Of a DNA stretch of 64,000 bases, positions 38,256 to 49,446 are shown one piece after another. Below the pieces are notes generated by a model, which saw only the letters and a list, made by a program, of their open reading frames with translations, did no database searches and was not told where the DNA came from. Source of the DNA: Ipomoea triloba (Eukaryota > Streptophyta > Magnoliopsida > Solanales > Convolvulaceae); NCBI RefSeq assembly GCF_003576645.1, contig NC_044919.1, positions 30,950,574-31,014,573 on the forward strand, in the 5' to 3' direction. Numbering within the stretch: position 1 is the stretch's first letter; every line of letters starts with the position of its first letter. The translations under genes and the position numbers were made by a program.

Positions 38256-39978
38256 CTATGCTTTCTCCTTGTTCTTCAGATTTTCTTTTGAATTTGGGTT
38301 CAATAGGCAGTTACGAGAGTCGTGACGTGCTGGTTTTTGACCACAGTAATGGCATTTTCGTCCGTCTTGCTTCTTTTTTTCTACCGCTTTTTCACGTCCA
38401 CTCTTCAATCGCTTATCGCTTCCTTTGTTTTTTGACAGTTGTGGTGGCTTGACTGTTATGATACTGCTTGTCTGTGCCCCATAAAATGTTTCCAATAGCT
38501 CACTACTCTTGCTTTTGTCCTGTGCCTTTGCATTCCTAGTCACCATTTTTTCTTTGTTTTCCATCATAAAGGTCAGCATTTCTTGCATCTTTACTGTGTT
38601 CTCCTTCGAAAGTGCCAAGTAGTTATAGAACTCTGTACACAGTTTTGATGCTAGTTTGCTATTTTCTTCTTCTCTACTGCATCTGCCACTTCCTCCTTTG
38701 CCTGTACTGCTTGTTTCCTGTATACATGAATTTTTTTTCCACCTGTCAAGTACGTACTTTGTTGGAATCATCTCAGCGTCATTGTCCTTTAGCACTACAA
38801 AAGCGTGCCTACACAAAATCCCAACCCTGTTGAACTTCCCACATGAACACTTTACTTCCATATGTTCTCTTACGTATTTCACCATGAAAATTTTCATGTG
38901 CCCTTCCTTGACCGTATACACATACTTCTCATCTGTTTGTTCCTTGTTTGTGATTTTGCATGCAAAACAACCTTCGAATATCTTCGTCTGCACATCATAA
39001 AACATGGTAATTGTGTACACAGAGGTTGCGTGCTTCTCAATCAGCAATGGTGTCTTTGTGGGTGGGAGTGACGATTCACACTCTGCATCTAATCTTGCTT
39101 GCTTGTGACGCTGCAATTCAATCGCACTTTCAAATTGTGTGAAAAACTCTAGCAATGTTCCGTGCTCATTGATACATGCCCCAAATACGCTGTTCTCTGC
39201 CTCGGATCGTGATGTTGTTCGCATTAGCCCACCCAAAAAAAGTCACTGAAGTACGCCTCTATCCAATTCGATCTCACATCAAACAATTGTGTCAACCATT
39301 TGTCTTTTTGTAGCTTATATTCTGTCATTATTTCGTGCCACTTGACCTCAAACTCTTCACGACCCAACGTTTCATCCCACACCACTGCATTTAATTTTCT
39401 CCGGAATATTTCGTCCTTGGCTAGTTTCACTCCCACCTTTTCATTTACTTTCGTCATGATGTGCCACATACAAAAACGGTGGCGTGTATCCGGGAAAATC
39501 TGGGGTATTACTTCCTTCATTGCTGGGTCTTGGTGTGTTATTACGCATGCAGGATTGTGCCCCATACACCGCTTGAATGCATTCAACAGCCACGCATATG
39601 ATTCTTTGTTTTCCTTTGAGATGAGTCTTGCTCCAAATGTGACGCACTTCTTGTTGTTATCAATCCCTGTAAATGGCACGAATACCATATTGTACCTGCA
39701 ATTTTCAATTGGAATTTCAAAGTTTTTTTTAATACGCATTCAATAATTCCCTTCTATGCACACAATATACTTTACATATTAATAGTGTATCACATAAATA
39801 AATATTTGCATGATATCCTTTCAGTCACCTGTTCGTGCTGTATGTAGCATCGAAAGATACCATATCTCCAAATCTTTGGAAGTTCTCCTTGGCTATTGGG
39901 TCGGCCCAGAATAGCCCTCGTAGTTGCTGTTCATCATCTGTTTCGTATTCAAAGGTATAGGTTGGAAATAGTAATTGT
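38256..39978 (-). pseudogene. Duplicate, truncated copy of FAR1/MULE transposase
   Basis: Exon 3 is 39695-38256 and the 3' part of exon 2 is 39978-39829, cut by N 39979. It matches 42128-43850 at a constant offset of 3872, including the same T7 frameshift near 39235. Most likely the same DNA represented in two contigs. Confidence 0.8.
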
Positions 39979-39979
39979 N

Positions 39980-41222
39980 CATACTTTACTTGACGATGCG
40001 CATTTCGCAAAATGGGTGCTTCAGGCTGGGAGTGACACTTTGTAAGTACTCATTTCATATAAAAGGTTTTACTAATGTCCAACATTTTGTTCAGGTTTAA
40101 TTACAACATTTACATGTTCATTGTAGGCAAGAGTTTTTATTCTCTTATAATGGTCGGACTGTTTGTCGGGACGATCTTCGGTCTTTGGGTATTGGGATGG
40201 AGGTTACTATTTCTGTGATTAATGCCTGGTCATGTATTCTGAATCATCGTGAGCGGACTAAGTCACCTGCTACACCAGCTAGGGTTTTCACCTCCCCTTT
40301 AACCACGGTGCGTTTATTTATTTAAACATGTTTTATAAACCAGTCATTGATGTTAACGGTTGTTTTATACTTTTTGTTTCTGTCATAGATTAACACTGTT
40401 GTTGGTTTAAAGATACACGACATAGACGCCCACAAACTGTCTCTTTTTAGGGACGCTTTGGCCCTTGATTTTGCGATTGGACCTTACAAGCAGTGGAGTT
40501 TTGTTAATCTTGTAAGAACATTATTCCTGTGTGCCAATTACTGCTTCTTTTGCGTGCCCATGTGTGTGTTAAAATGTGACTACGACTATTTATTACTTGT
40601 TATTAATATCCAATTGTCATTACTTTTTCCCATTTTCATTTTTGGACAATCCCATTATGTTTCAGTTGTTCTTCCCTATCCTTGAGAAAGAACATTACTA
40701 CTTGTTGTGCGCTGACTTTGAGACTGGACGTCTCGAAATTATTGACAACTCTCCCTCAACTGAGTCAACTGCGAACAAATATGGTGATACTCCAGACAAT
40801 GTGGTATGTGGTTGTTTACACTTGCATATAATACTTTTTGTCTTTAATTGTTTAACGTTTTGACATTGTAATTTCTACCTATTATTTAGAAACTGTTGTT
40901 GCATGAATACTTTAAAAGAGAGGGTGAGCCTTTCAAGGCTGGTCAGTGCATGAATTTGGCAACTAAAAGGATGCAGATGAAGTGGCGGGATCACAAGAAC
41001 AAAATCGATTGTGGGGTCTACCTCATGAGGCACATGGAGAGTTATTGTGGGGAAGGTGTAAATAGCTGGGTGTGTGGTTTGAAAAAGGGTGATAGGTCAG
41101 AGCTTAATCGCCTACGTTTGCATTATATTAAGGAGATTTGCACCTCAGATGTTAACACACACCGTACCAGCAACGTTGCGCGTGCACTCGCCTTTCATTC
41201 AAGGTCTTCTGCTGGCACTTGA
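39980..41222 (+). CDS. Fourth copy of Ulp1 peptidase exons 7 (partial)-11
   Basis: Starts mid-exon 7 directly after N 39979 and runs to the TGA at 41222. It is in the longest contig, which also holds the full transposase. Its 3' end is 906 bases from the end of the convergent transposase gene, and this is probably the true arrangement. Confidence 0.8.
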
Positions 41223-42127
41223 TCGCGCTACGCCATTTTATTATTCTGTTCTTCTGGTCATTACATATGGGATTGCAAACATGTTTTCTTTTTCTGTTTG
41301 AAACACTGTGGTAATACTTTTGGCATGCAACTATTTTTGTTTTGGATACAGTCTGTTTTATGATATGTCGTACGCACTATGGATACGAAATGTTTCGTCA
41401 CACAAGTTGCTATATTATTACTTAGGATATGATAATTGCGTAACTGTTATTGGCACACGAGTAATTGCTCTTCGCACATCTTACTCATGATAACTGCACA
41501 CGATACCAATGTGTCGAGCACCCAGAAAGTATACTCGCCATTGGCACACTACATTCTAAACATATGCACAAATATCCTAACTCATAATAATATTATGTAC
41601 TTAGGCACAAAACTAGTTAACCAATTAATTCTGTTCTGACAAGCATAATTAAGTAAAAACTGCTCACCATTTTTAAGTTCAAAATTAATAAAGGCATACA
41701 TTATTAAGGTGTTTGGCAACCACACTGCTGGTATTATGAATCACATAATTCTATATGTTTCATACACCACGACACCCAATATTCTTTCACAGATTGTTAT
41801 GTGGCATATGGTGTATATGTCACTGCCACACCATTTAATGTGAGTACTTACAAATAGCCCAACCCATACTATGATTTTACAGTTAGTCACTCCATCTTAG
41901 CTGACCAACCACAGAACTAGTTGAACAATTAATAATCTCATGACCCCTGTACTTTTGTAAAAAATTGCACAACATTTATAACTTCAATTTTACTAATTGT
42001 CGGAAGAAGTTTTGCCAATCCATCAGTGCAAATAACAACATCAGTCTTAACAATAAATATAATTATTCGTTCAGTAATTATTAGATATAGTAATTTTCAT
42101 CTACCACCGCAAGTCATAAGTCACATT

Positions 42128-45100
42128 CTATGCTTTCTCCTTGTTCTTCAGATTTTCTTTTGAATTTGGGTTCAATAGGCAGTTACGAGAGTCGTGACGT
42201 GCTGGTTTTTGACCACAGTAATGGCATTTTCGTCCGTCTTGCTTCTTTTTTTCTACCGCTTTTTCACGTCCACTCTTCAATCGCTTATCGCTTCCTTTGT
42301 TTTTTGACAGTTGTGGTGGCTTGACTGTTATGATACTGCTTGTCTGTGCCCCATAAAATGTTTCCAATAGCTCACTACTCTTGCTTTTGTCCTGTGCCTT
42401 TGCATTCCTAGTCACCATTTTTTCTTTGTTTTCCATCATAAAGGTCAGCATTTCTTGCATCTTTACTGTGTTCTCCTTCGAAAGTGCCAAGTAGTTATAG
42501 AACTCTGTACACAGTTTTGATGCTAGTTTGCTATTTTCTTCTTCTCTACTGCATCTGCCACTTCCTCCTTTGCCTGTACTGCTTGTTTCCTGTATACATG
42601 AATTTTTTTTCCACCTGTCAAGTACGTACTTTGTTGGAATCATCTCAGCGTCATTGTCCTTTAGCACTACAAAAGCGTGCCTACACAAAATCCCAACCCT
42701 GTTGAACTTCCCACATGAACACTTTACTTCCATATGTTCTCTTACGTATTTCACCATGAAAATTTTCATGTGCCCTTCCTTGACCGTATACACATACTTC
42801 TCATCTGTTTGTTCCTTGTTTGTGATTTTGCATGCAAAACAACCTTCGAATATCTTCGTCTGCACATCATAAAACATGGTAATTGTGTACACAGAGGTTG
42901 CGTGCTTCTCAATCAGCAATGGTGTCTTTGTGGGTGGGAGTGACGATTCACACTCTGCATCTAATCTTGCTTGCTTGTGACGCTGCAATTCAATCGCACT
43001 TTCAAATTGTGTGAAAAACTCTAGCAATGTTCCGTGCTCATTGATACATGCCCCAAATACGCTGTTCTCTGCCTCGGATCGTGATGTTGTTCGCATTAGC
43101 CCACCCAAAAAAAGTCACTGAAGTACGCCTCTATCCAATTCGATCTCACATCAAACAATTGTGTCAACCATTTGTCTTTTTGTAGCTTATATTCTGTCAT
43201 TATTTCGTGCCACTTGACCTCAAACTCTTCACGACCCAACGTTTCATCCCACACCACTGCATTTAATTTTCTCCGGAATATTTCGTCCTTGGCTAGTTTC
43301 ACTCCCACCTTTTCATTTACTTTCGTCATGATGTGCCACATACAAAAACGGTGGCGTGTATCCGGGAAAATCTGGGGTATTACTTCCTTCATTGCTGGGT
43401 CTTGGTGTGTTATTACGCATGCAGGATTGTGCCCCATACACCGCTTGAATGCATTCAACAGCCACGCATATGATTCTTTGTTTTCCTTTGAGATGAGTCT
43501 TGCTCCAAATGTGACGCACTTCTTGTTGTTATCAATCCCTGTAAATGGCACGAATACCATATTGTACCTGCAATTTTCAATTGGAATTTCAAAGTTTTTT
43601 TTAATACGCATTCAATAATTCCCTTCTATGCACACAATATACTTTACATATTAATAGTGTATCACATAAATAAATATTTGCATGATATCCTTTCAGTCAC
43701 CTGTTCGTGCTGTATGTAGCATCGAAAGATACCATATCTCCAAATCTTTGGAAGTTCTCCTTGGCTATTGGGTCGGCCCAGAATAGCCCTCGTAGTTGCT
43801 GTTCATCATCTGTTTCGTATTCAAAGGTATAGGTTGGAAATAGTAATTGTTTTTTCCTATACTTGTCTACCACTGCTTGTGCGTCAGCTTCATGTAGATA
43901 TGCATTGACGTCTCTCTTGCAATTTCTAAAATCCACACAAGTCGCACCCACTTTATCAAAACCTCCCGTTAATTCTGCGTACAGTTCAAATGCTTTAGAG
44001 GTTCCTATGTTAGCTTTCGCACACGCTGATATGAATTCTTGGTGTCCAACATCTAACGAACGGTTTATCTTCAGGAACATTCTACCAGACTCTGAGCACA
44101 GTGGGTGGTTGTGTTTTTCTTCAAAAATAGTAATTGCGTACACCCTATCCTTTCTTCGCCTAATGACACACCTAGCATTACAACCCACCCTGTTCGACAC
44201 GCGTCGTCGTGTTTTTGTGTTTGGTGTGGCATCCTCATCGTTACAATTAGTCCCGTCATTTGTGCTTGTTGTGTGCCCTTCCCGTGAACAAAGTAAATAC
44301 CTAACTTCTATATATCCTTCTTTGTTCTTCCTCACTGTGCTGCATCGTACATCAAATCCGGCTTCAACTGCGTAAAGTTTATAAAACGCCACACCTTCTT
44401 CCATTGATGCGAACTGTTGCCCGATGACAGGTTTTTTCTTTTCACAACACTCCGGAATAAAATAATTAGTATCTCCTTGCCAACTATGCACACCAGATGA
44501 CTCAATATTCCCTTCCGCTGCAACAGGTTGTACATTTAAAATTATCAGCCTTACACTATATCAATAATTAGCCTTTCCCAATCATTCTACATGGATCATA
44601 ACTGCACATTATTAAATAATGTAAACAAGAACAATAAATCCGAACTTCATATCAATACTTCAGACAATAATTTCTAAGACATAAATGTATATGTAATCGA
44701 AAACAACTACGAGCCCAACTCAATAACCACATCAAATACAACACAACACGCCATTTTCACGCCACCATAATCGCTCGTCCTGCACACAAAAACTGACCTA
44801 TTGGCACATAATTATAAACACAAATGCACACATCCTAGTCAATACATACACCTCACTCCCACATTACTAAATTTTCCACCATTATGATATGCTATTTATA
44901 AACCGTACTTTATTTCTTAATATACATCTATATGGAGATGATCAAAAGTATTATTCCAAATCATTAACCACTATGAATTCAACACAACACGCCATTTTTC
45001 ACGCACTAATCATAAGCCCTCGTCATGCACACAAAAACTGACTTATTGGCACATAATTATCAAAAGAAATGCACACACCCTACTCAATAAATACACCTCA

Positions 45101-45708
45101 CTCCCATATTAATGAATATACCACCAGTATGTTGTGCTCTTAATAAACGATAATGTATTTATTAATATTCATCTATATGGAGCTGATCAAAACTACTCTT
45201 CCAAATCAAATTTAACCTACTGCCATTTTTCCCTAGCATAATCTCATTGGTTTTACACAATACTTACATCATGGGCACAAATTACTATTATCAAATGCAC
45301 ACACCTTAGTCCATAAACTTATGAATTTGTACTCGCATTTTTTAGCCCTACCAAAATCCTCCCAAATGGTTCACACTACATTCATCTTATGCAACACCCA
45401 AGTACATAAATCTCCAATAGTCATAACATAAATTCTATACTGCTAACACTCTTCTCCACCAGAATTAACCCAACTAAATATACCATTATGGAGGTTTTCC
45501 CCCTTCAATAATTCGTACACCGTGGCACACACCCCACACACGATTGGCACACAATTATCAGAAGTCGTATTCCTTTAAAAAATAATCGAAATCGATGGGA
45601 GGTTCGTAACTTACCGTCGTTTGGTGCCGTAACAATGTTTTCCTCTGCCATCACGTTGCCTTCTACATCCATATTATTGTCATCTTCAAACAACTTAATT
45701 GCCTCCAT
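42128..45708 (-). pseudogene. FAR1-related MULE transposase, three exons, one-base frameshift
   Basis: Exon 1 is 45708-45615, exon 2 is 44517-43701 and exon 3 is 43567-42128; the introns are GT-AG. In order: acidic N-terminus; FAR1 zinc-cluster DNA-binding domain (FYKLYAVEAGF through EEKHNHPL); MULE DDE domain starting at FDATYSTNR; SWIM zinc finger (CSCGKFNRVGILCRHA); C-terminal zinc knuckle (CHYCG...HDSRNC). It would be a nuclear transposase or a FAR1-type DNA-binding protein. Exon 3 has seven T residues near 43107-43113 where eight are needed to join SDFF to LGGLMRTTS, so the frame breaks before the SWIM domain. The exons sum to 2351 bases, one short of 784 codons. The second acidic position reads ITHQD instead of the usual TDQD. 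Frameshift or homopolymer error; otherwise undamaged. Confidence 0.85.
44690..45300. repeat. Tandem repeats of about 260 bp in transposase intron 1
   Basis: Two units share AACACAACACGCCATTTT, TGCACACAAAAACTGAC and TTGGCACATAATTA blocks, followed by a third partial unit. They lie in the transposase gene's first intron and share GCACACA wording with the Ulp1 intron repeats. Confidence 0.65.
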
Positions 45709-45867
45709 GTTTTTCTCTTTACAACCACTTGTGCTGCCTTCACACGGTCAGAACTAATGAGATGGTAATGCCATTACATATGATTTGTTGCCATAATTAA
45801 TAATGGATCGTGGAGTCAATTGAAAGGCAATTATTTTCATTCCCTAATTACAGCCACTAGTAAATTA

Positions 45868-46020
45868 GTAATGGTCCAAATTAACCTTCACCTTATAATC
45901 TGATCTAATCCATGTGATCCCTCACATTACATCTCAACCATTTATTAAAATTCTATGGATGGCTATGATTGGTCCTTATAGTCCTCTATACTATATAGTC
46001 CTCATGTGAATAAGGGTCTA
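45868..46020. repeat. MULE right terminal inverted repeat
   Basis: Runs from ATGGTCCAAATTAACC to GAATAAGGGTC, then (TA)n. It lies about 160 bases upstream of the transposase ATG. A near-identical solo copy is at 23724-23877. Confidence 0.6.
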
Positions 46021-46099
46021 TATATATATATATGTATATATATATACATATATGTATATATATATACATATACATATATATATACATATACATATATAT

Positions 46100-46187
<88 letters not shown>

Positions 46188-46741
46188 ACTATGTATGGGT
46201 AGGGGTGGGGTGAGTGGGGTAGCTGCCCCCACTGTCCCTATGGTGGATCCNTATATGTATGTATATATATATAAGGACTATGTATGGGTAGGGGTGGGGT
46301 GAGTGGGGTAGCTGCCCCCACTGTCCCTATGGTGGATCCGTCTCTAATGACAATCATTTTGTGAGTCATACTATCAAATAGTGTATATTTAGTACGTAAA
46401 TAATATATTTTTATTGATTCGGATAGTACTGTGTGGACAACATTACTAAATAACAATATATGAAACATAATTAATTTGATAAAATAATTTAAATAGAAAA
46501 AATATTTATAATTTAAATAAAAAAACATTATAAATACAAAAAGTTACACATTGAAGGATTTAAACCCTTACCATTTCTTAAGTAAACACACACACTGTCC
46601 AATCAAAATAACTAGTCAATTGTTATTTATATCTATTTTTATATATTTATATCTAAAAATGTACTATACATACATACATATATATATATACATATATGTA
46701 TATATATATATATACATATATGTATATACATATATATATAC

Positions 46742-46828
<87 letters not shown>

Positions 46829-47020
46829 NTATATATATATATATATAAGGGCTATGTATGGGTAGGGGTGGGGTGAGTGGGGTAGCTGCCCCCACTGTCC
46901 CTATGGTGGATCCATCTCTGATGACAATCATTTTGTGAGTCATACTATGAAATAGTGTAAATTTAGTACGTAAATAATATATTTTTATTGATTCGCATAG
47001 TACTGTGTGGACAATAATTT
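46021..47020. repeat. (TA)n/(TATG)n tract with two gaps and repeated GTAGGGGTGGGG block
   Basis: Long TA-rich microsatellites at 46021-46185 and 46675-46850 contain single-N gaps at 46251 and 46830. A block starting AAGGACTATGTATGGG (46184-46250) recurs at 46272-46440 and, with several substitutions, at 46847-47020. 46450-46672 is the inverted copy of 23907-24130. The order of pieces here is unreliable. No gene. Confidence 0.7.
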
Positions 47021-47254
47021 ACTGATTAATAGGGCATGATAAAATGTTGTCGTGATTGCTATTGTTGGGAAAAACGTTTTAAACAATAATAGGATAAAGC
47101 CAAGAAGAAGAGTTAAAATTTGTAATTAAATTTGCATTTTCATAAGAGAAAAATAATATGCCATCGCATTCAATATATATCGTGCCATAAATTGCAGGTA
47201 GGTAGGTCCCTGCATCACCACACAATATTGATACTAGCTGTAATCAGTTTATCT

Positions 47255-47385
47255 TGAGCAATGATCGAGTAGCATGTAGCGACTCTCCCAAATGAAAAGT
47301 CATGAGATCAAGGATATTAACTTTTTGTGTTTCAACAAGTTGAGAAAATATAGATAAACATATACTACAATGTAATAAAGCCAGT

Positions 47386-47395
<10 letters not shown>
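47255..47395 (+). mobile_element. SINE, family a (degenerate)
   Basis: Shares GATATTAACTTTTTGTGTTTCA and the AAGCCAGTAGTACTA tail with the copy at 8200. It ends in a (TA)n run (47396-47438). Confidence 0.5.
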
Positions 47396-47440
<45 letters not shown>

Positions 47441-47499
47441 TATGTTGTACACAAATAATATTAAGACATGTATGTGTGTAATTAATATTGCAATGGGTT

Positions 47500-47905
47500 G
47501 GTACAATCTTGAAAACAATCATTATTGTGTGGATCATACTAACAAATAATGTATATTTAGTACAAAAATAATATACTTTTAGTATATTAAAATTTACATT
47601 ATATTCAGAAAAAGTATATTATTTGTGTACTAAAATTACATTATTTATTATGGTCTATACAATAATTTGCCAATAACATGGGCGTGGAAGACAATCATTA
47701 CTTCATGGACCATGGTCCACACATTTGTGTGAACCATAAATAAAAAGTATATTTATAATATATTAAAAGTAAATCATTTGAAAGATACATGATTTTTTAT
47801 ATATTGTCAAATAATGTATTTTTAGTATATTAAAAATTTATATTGCATTCATTGTCTACATAAATATGTGGATCATGATCCACACAATAATTTAATCATG
47901 TTCTT
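47500..47905. repeat. TGGACC-type dispersed repeat
   Basis: Ends with GTGGATCATGATCCACAC and contains CATGGACCATGGTCCACAC. The interior AAATAATGTAT/TAGTATATTAAAA words are shared with 12040 and 60527. Palindromic ends, no ORF. Confidence 0.45.
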
Positions 47906-48127
47906 GACCACAATCATCACCTCGATTGGGCCAACTTATGTATTTGGCCCATCTTATTGACAGATTCGAGCCCATTATGCTTCCGATCCATGCAAGCTAT
48001 ACAAGTATACATCTTCCGTCAATGTATAATTCTAAATTTATCTCTCATCTTATTTCAAAGTGCACTTATAAAGTTTGCAAATTTATGCAATATTACTACC
48101 GTCTTTCCCATTGTTATCCCGTGTTTT

Positions 48128-48805
48128 TTTTTAAAGATAAACGTAGCTATTTCATTAATTCATAACATAAAACGTTTACATCAATGATCAATGAAATGGT
48201 AAATCATTCCTTATAGTCAGACATAGAAACAACTTTTCTAACTATGCTATAGAAAACTTGAATCACAGACTGTTTCATAACTAGGAAGCTATGTTCCTTC
48301 AGGGAACTTAAAGCTTCATCAAATATTTGGATCTTCGTCATCATTCTTTTTTGCTCGCCCAGGATAAGATCAACACTTGCCGAAACCAAACTAAACGATT
48401 TATGCTAATGAAAATGAAAAGCTCGTGAAAATAATGAGAGGAAAAAGAAGAAAAATGCTCGTGAAAGTAACAAGAGGAAAACACAATAATAGAGAAAATA
48501 AAAAGTGGGTAAAGTCAAAGTAGAGTTGGGAGTTCAAGACTACCAACACAAACCCAATACCTACCTACTATTATTTTATTCAAAGGGAGAAAAAACTAAA
48601 GAAGAAGATCTGTGGCGGTGGTTGGAGGCGGACGGAGCTGCGACGGTGGTCGGGGCGGAAGAAGAGCGAGAGCAAACGTAGAAGGTGACCAATGCAAAAT
48701 CGCTGGCTCAAAGCTCCATTAGAGTTCCGGCCGGAGGCCGGCGGTGGAAGCCGAAATTGAGCAGGTTTTAGAGAGAAAAGGGAGGCAACGTTAGGGTTTT
48801 TAATC
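48128..48805 (-). pseudogene. Retroposed mRNA-like insertion with 16-bp TSD
   Basis: The 678-bp insert is flanked by the perfect repeat TGTTATCCCGTGTTTT (48112-48127 and 48806-48821). On the minus strand it begins with AAAACCCTAACG, typical of plant 5' leaders, then a GC-rich leader. It has a 61-codon frame (48389-48204) ending SMSDYKE and finishes in a poly-A (plus-strand T-run at 48121-48132). That is the layout of a LINE-mobilised processed cDNA. The short frame is not a family I recognise, and the 5' region has no long frame, so this is a probable retropseudogene or chimeric cDNA. Confidence 0.7.
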
Positions 48806-48821
48806 TGTTATCCCGTGTTTT

Positions 48822-49446
48822 ATTTCCTCCTTACATGACGTATTCTGATTCATCTAATAAAAAAAGTGATCCATAATTTTTGTTTTTTTAAAAAAAAGTG
48901 ATCCATAATTTTTCTCAGTTCTCTTGTATCACGACACATGACAAGAGCAAGCCACATTAAAATACAAAAATATGTCCAGTCAAAAAGTTATTTTGTCTTA
49001 AATTTAGTGTATCTTATTATTCATCTATTATCTACAAAATAACTGTTTATACCTAAACAAAACATGTACCAAAAAAAAAAAGAAAAAAAAAAAGCAATCA
49101 TCAACAGAAAAAACCCTTCACACACAATTGAGAAACAAAAATAGTTGACATATATAATTCAAGGACAAAAAACATATATAAAAAATATAAAATACAAAAA
49201 TACAAAAAAAAAAAAAAAAATACGCATTTAATATTTTTTTTTTTTTTGAGAAGAAATACACATTTAATATTTAATGTATAACAAGATGTTTGAAGTAATT
49301 TCACAGCAACAAATGTATATCAACTATAGTATATTACTAGTTACACCATAGAGGTTCCAACTACATGGTTCTTAGAGGACATTAAACACACCACACATCC
49401 ATTTTATCCATTTCATACAACATTATATATATATATATATATAGTT
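48822..49446. other. Spacer downstream of ceQORH-like pseudogene
   Basis: AT-rich, with several A/T runs (49070-49095, 49200-49250). The part from about 49320 matches the 3' flank of the intact paralogue (52985-53112). No gene. Confidence 0.5.

Larger units (their letters stand above)
31968..43850. repeat. Nested unmerged contig overlaps (four starts of the same locus)
   Basis: 31968-33591 recurs at 33593-35216 (one base difference near the join: CTATTTT against CTGTTTT). 33593-35871 recurs at 35873-38151. 36108-39978 recurs at 39980-43850. Every restart follows a single N (33592, 35872, 39979), and each later contig reaches further right. Copy offsets are exact: 1625, 2280 and 3872. Also 31935-31966 recurs at 31968-31999 around N 31967. 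Confidence 0.9.
25553..46020. mobile_element. Mutator-like transposon with Ulp1 peptidase and FAR1-type transposase (Kaonashi-like MULE)
   Basis: The ends are degenerate TIRs: 25553-25660, and the complement of 45868-46020. They share TATATATAG, TTCA, AGGAC, TAGCC and AATGGTT blocks in order. Both abut (TA)n, so a 9-bp TSD cannot be read. Inside are a plus-strand C48 peptidase gene and a convergent minus-strand MULE transposase gene. This pairing is known from Kaonashi and related ULP-carrying MULEs. The nominal 20.5 kb includes four nested unmerged contig overlaps; the collapsed length is about 10.7 kb. The transposase frame is broken and the peptidase gene has one internal stop, so the copy is probably not autonomous as sequenced. 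Confidence 0.7.

Noticed and set aside
31968..41222. Tandem amplification of a peptidase gene (four copies)
   Set aside because: All junctions are single Ns with exact restarts and constant offsets; unmerged contig overlap is the simpler explanation.
46002..46943. Frames encoding Tyr-Ile repeats on both strands
   Set aside because: Translation of (TA)n microsatellite, not protein-coding.
48590..48780. Stand-alone GC-rich gene start
   Set aside because: It lies within a TSD-bounded retroposed insert, and the first ATG frame stops after three codons.
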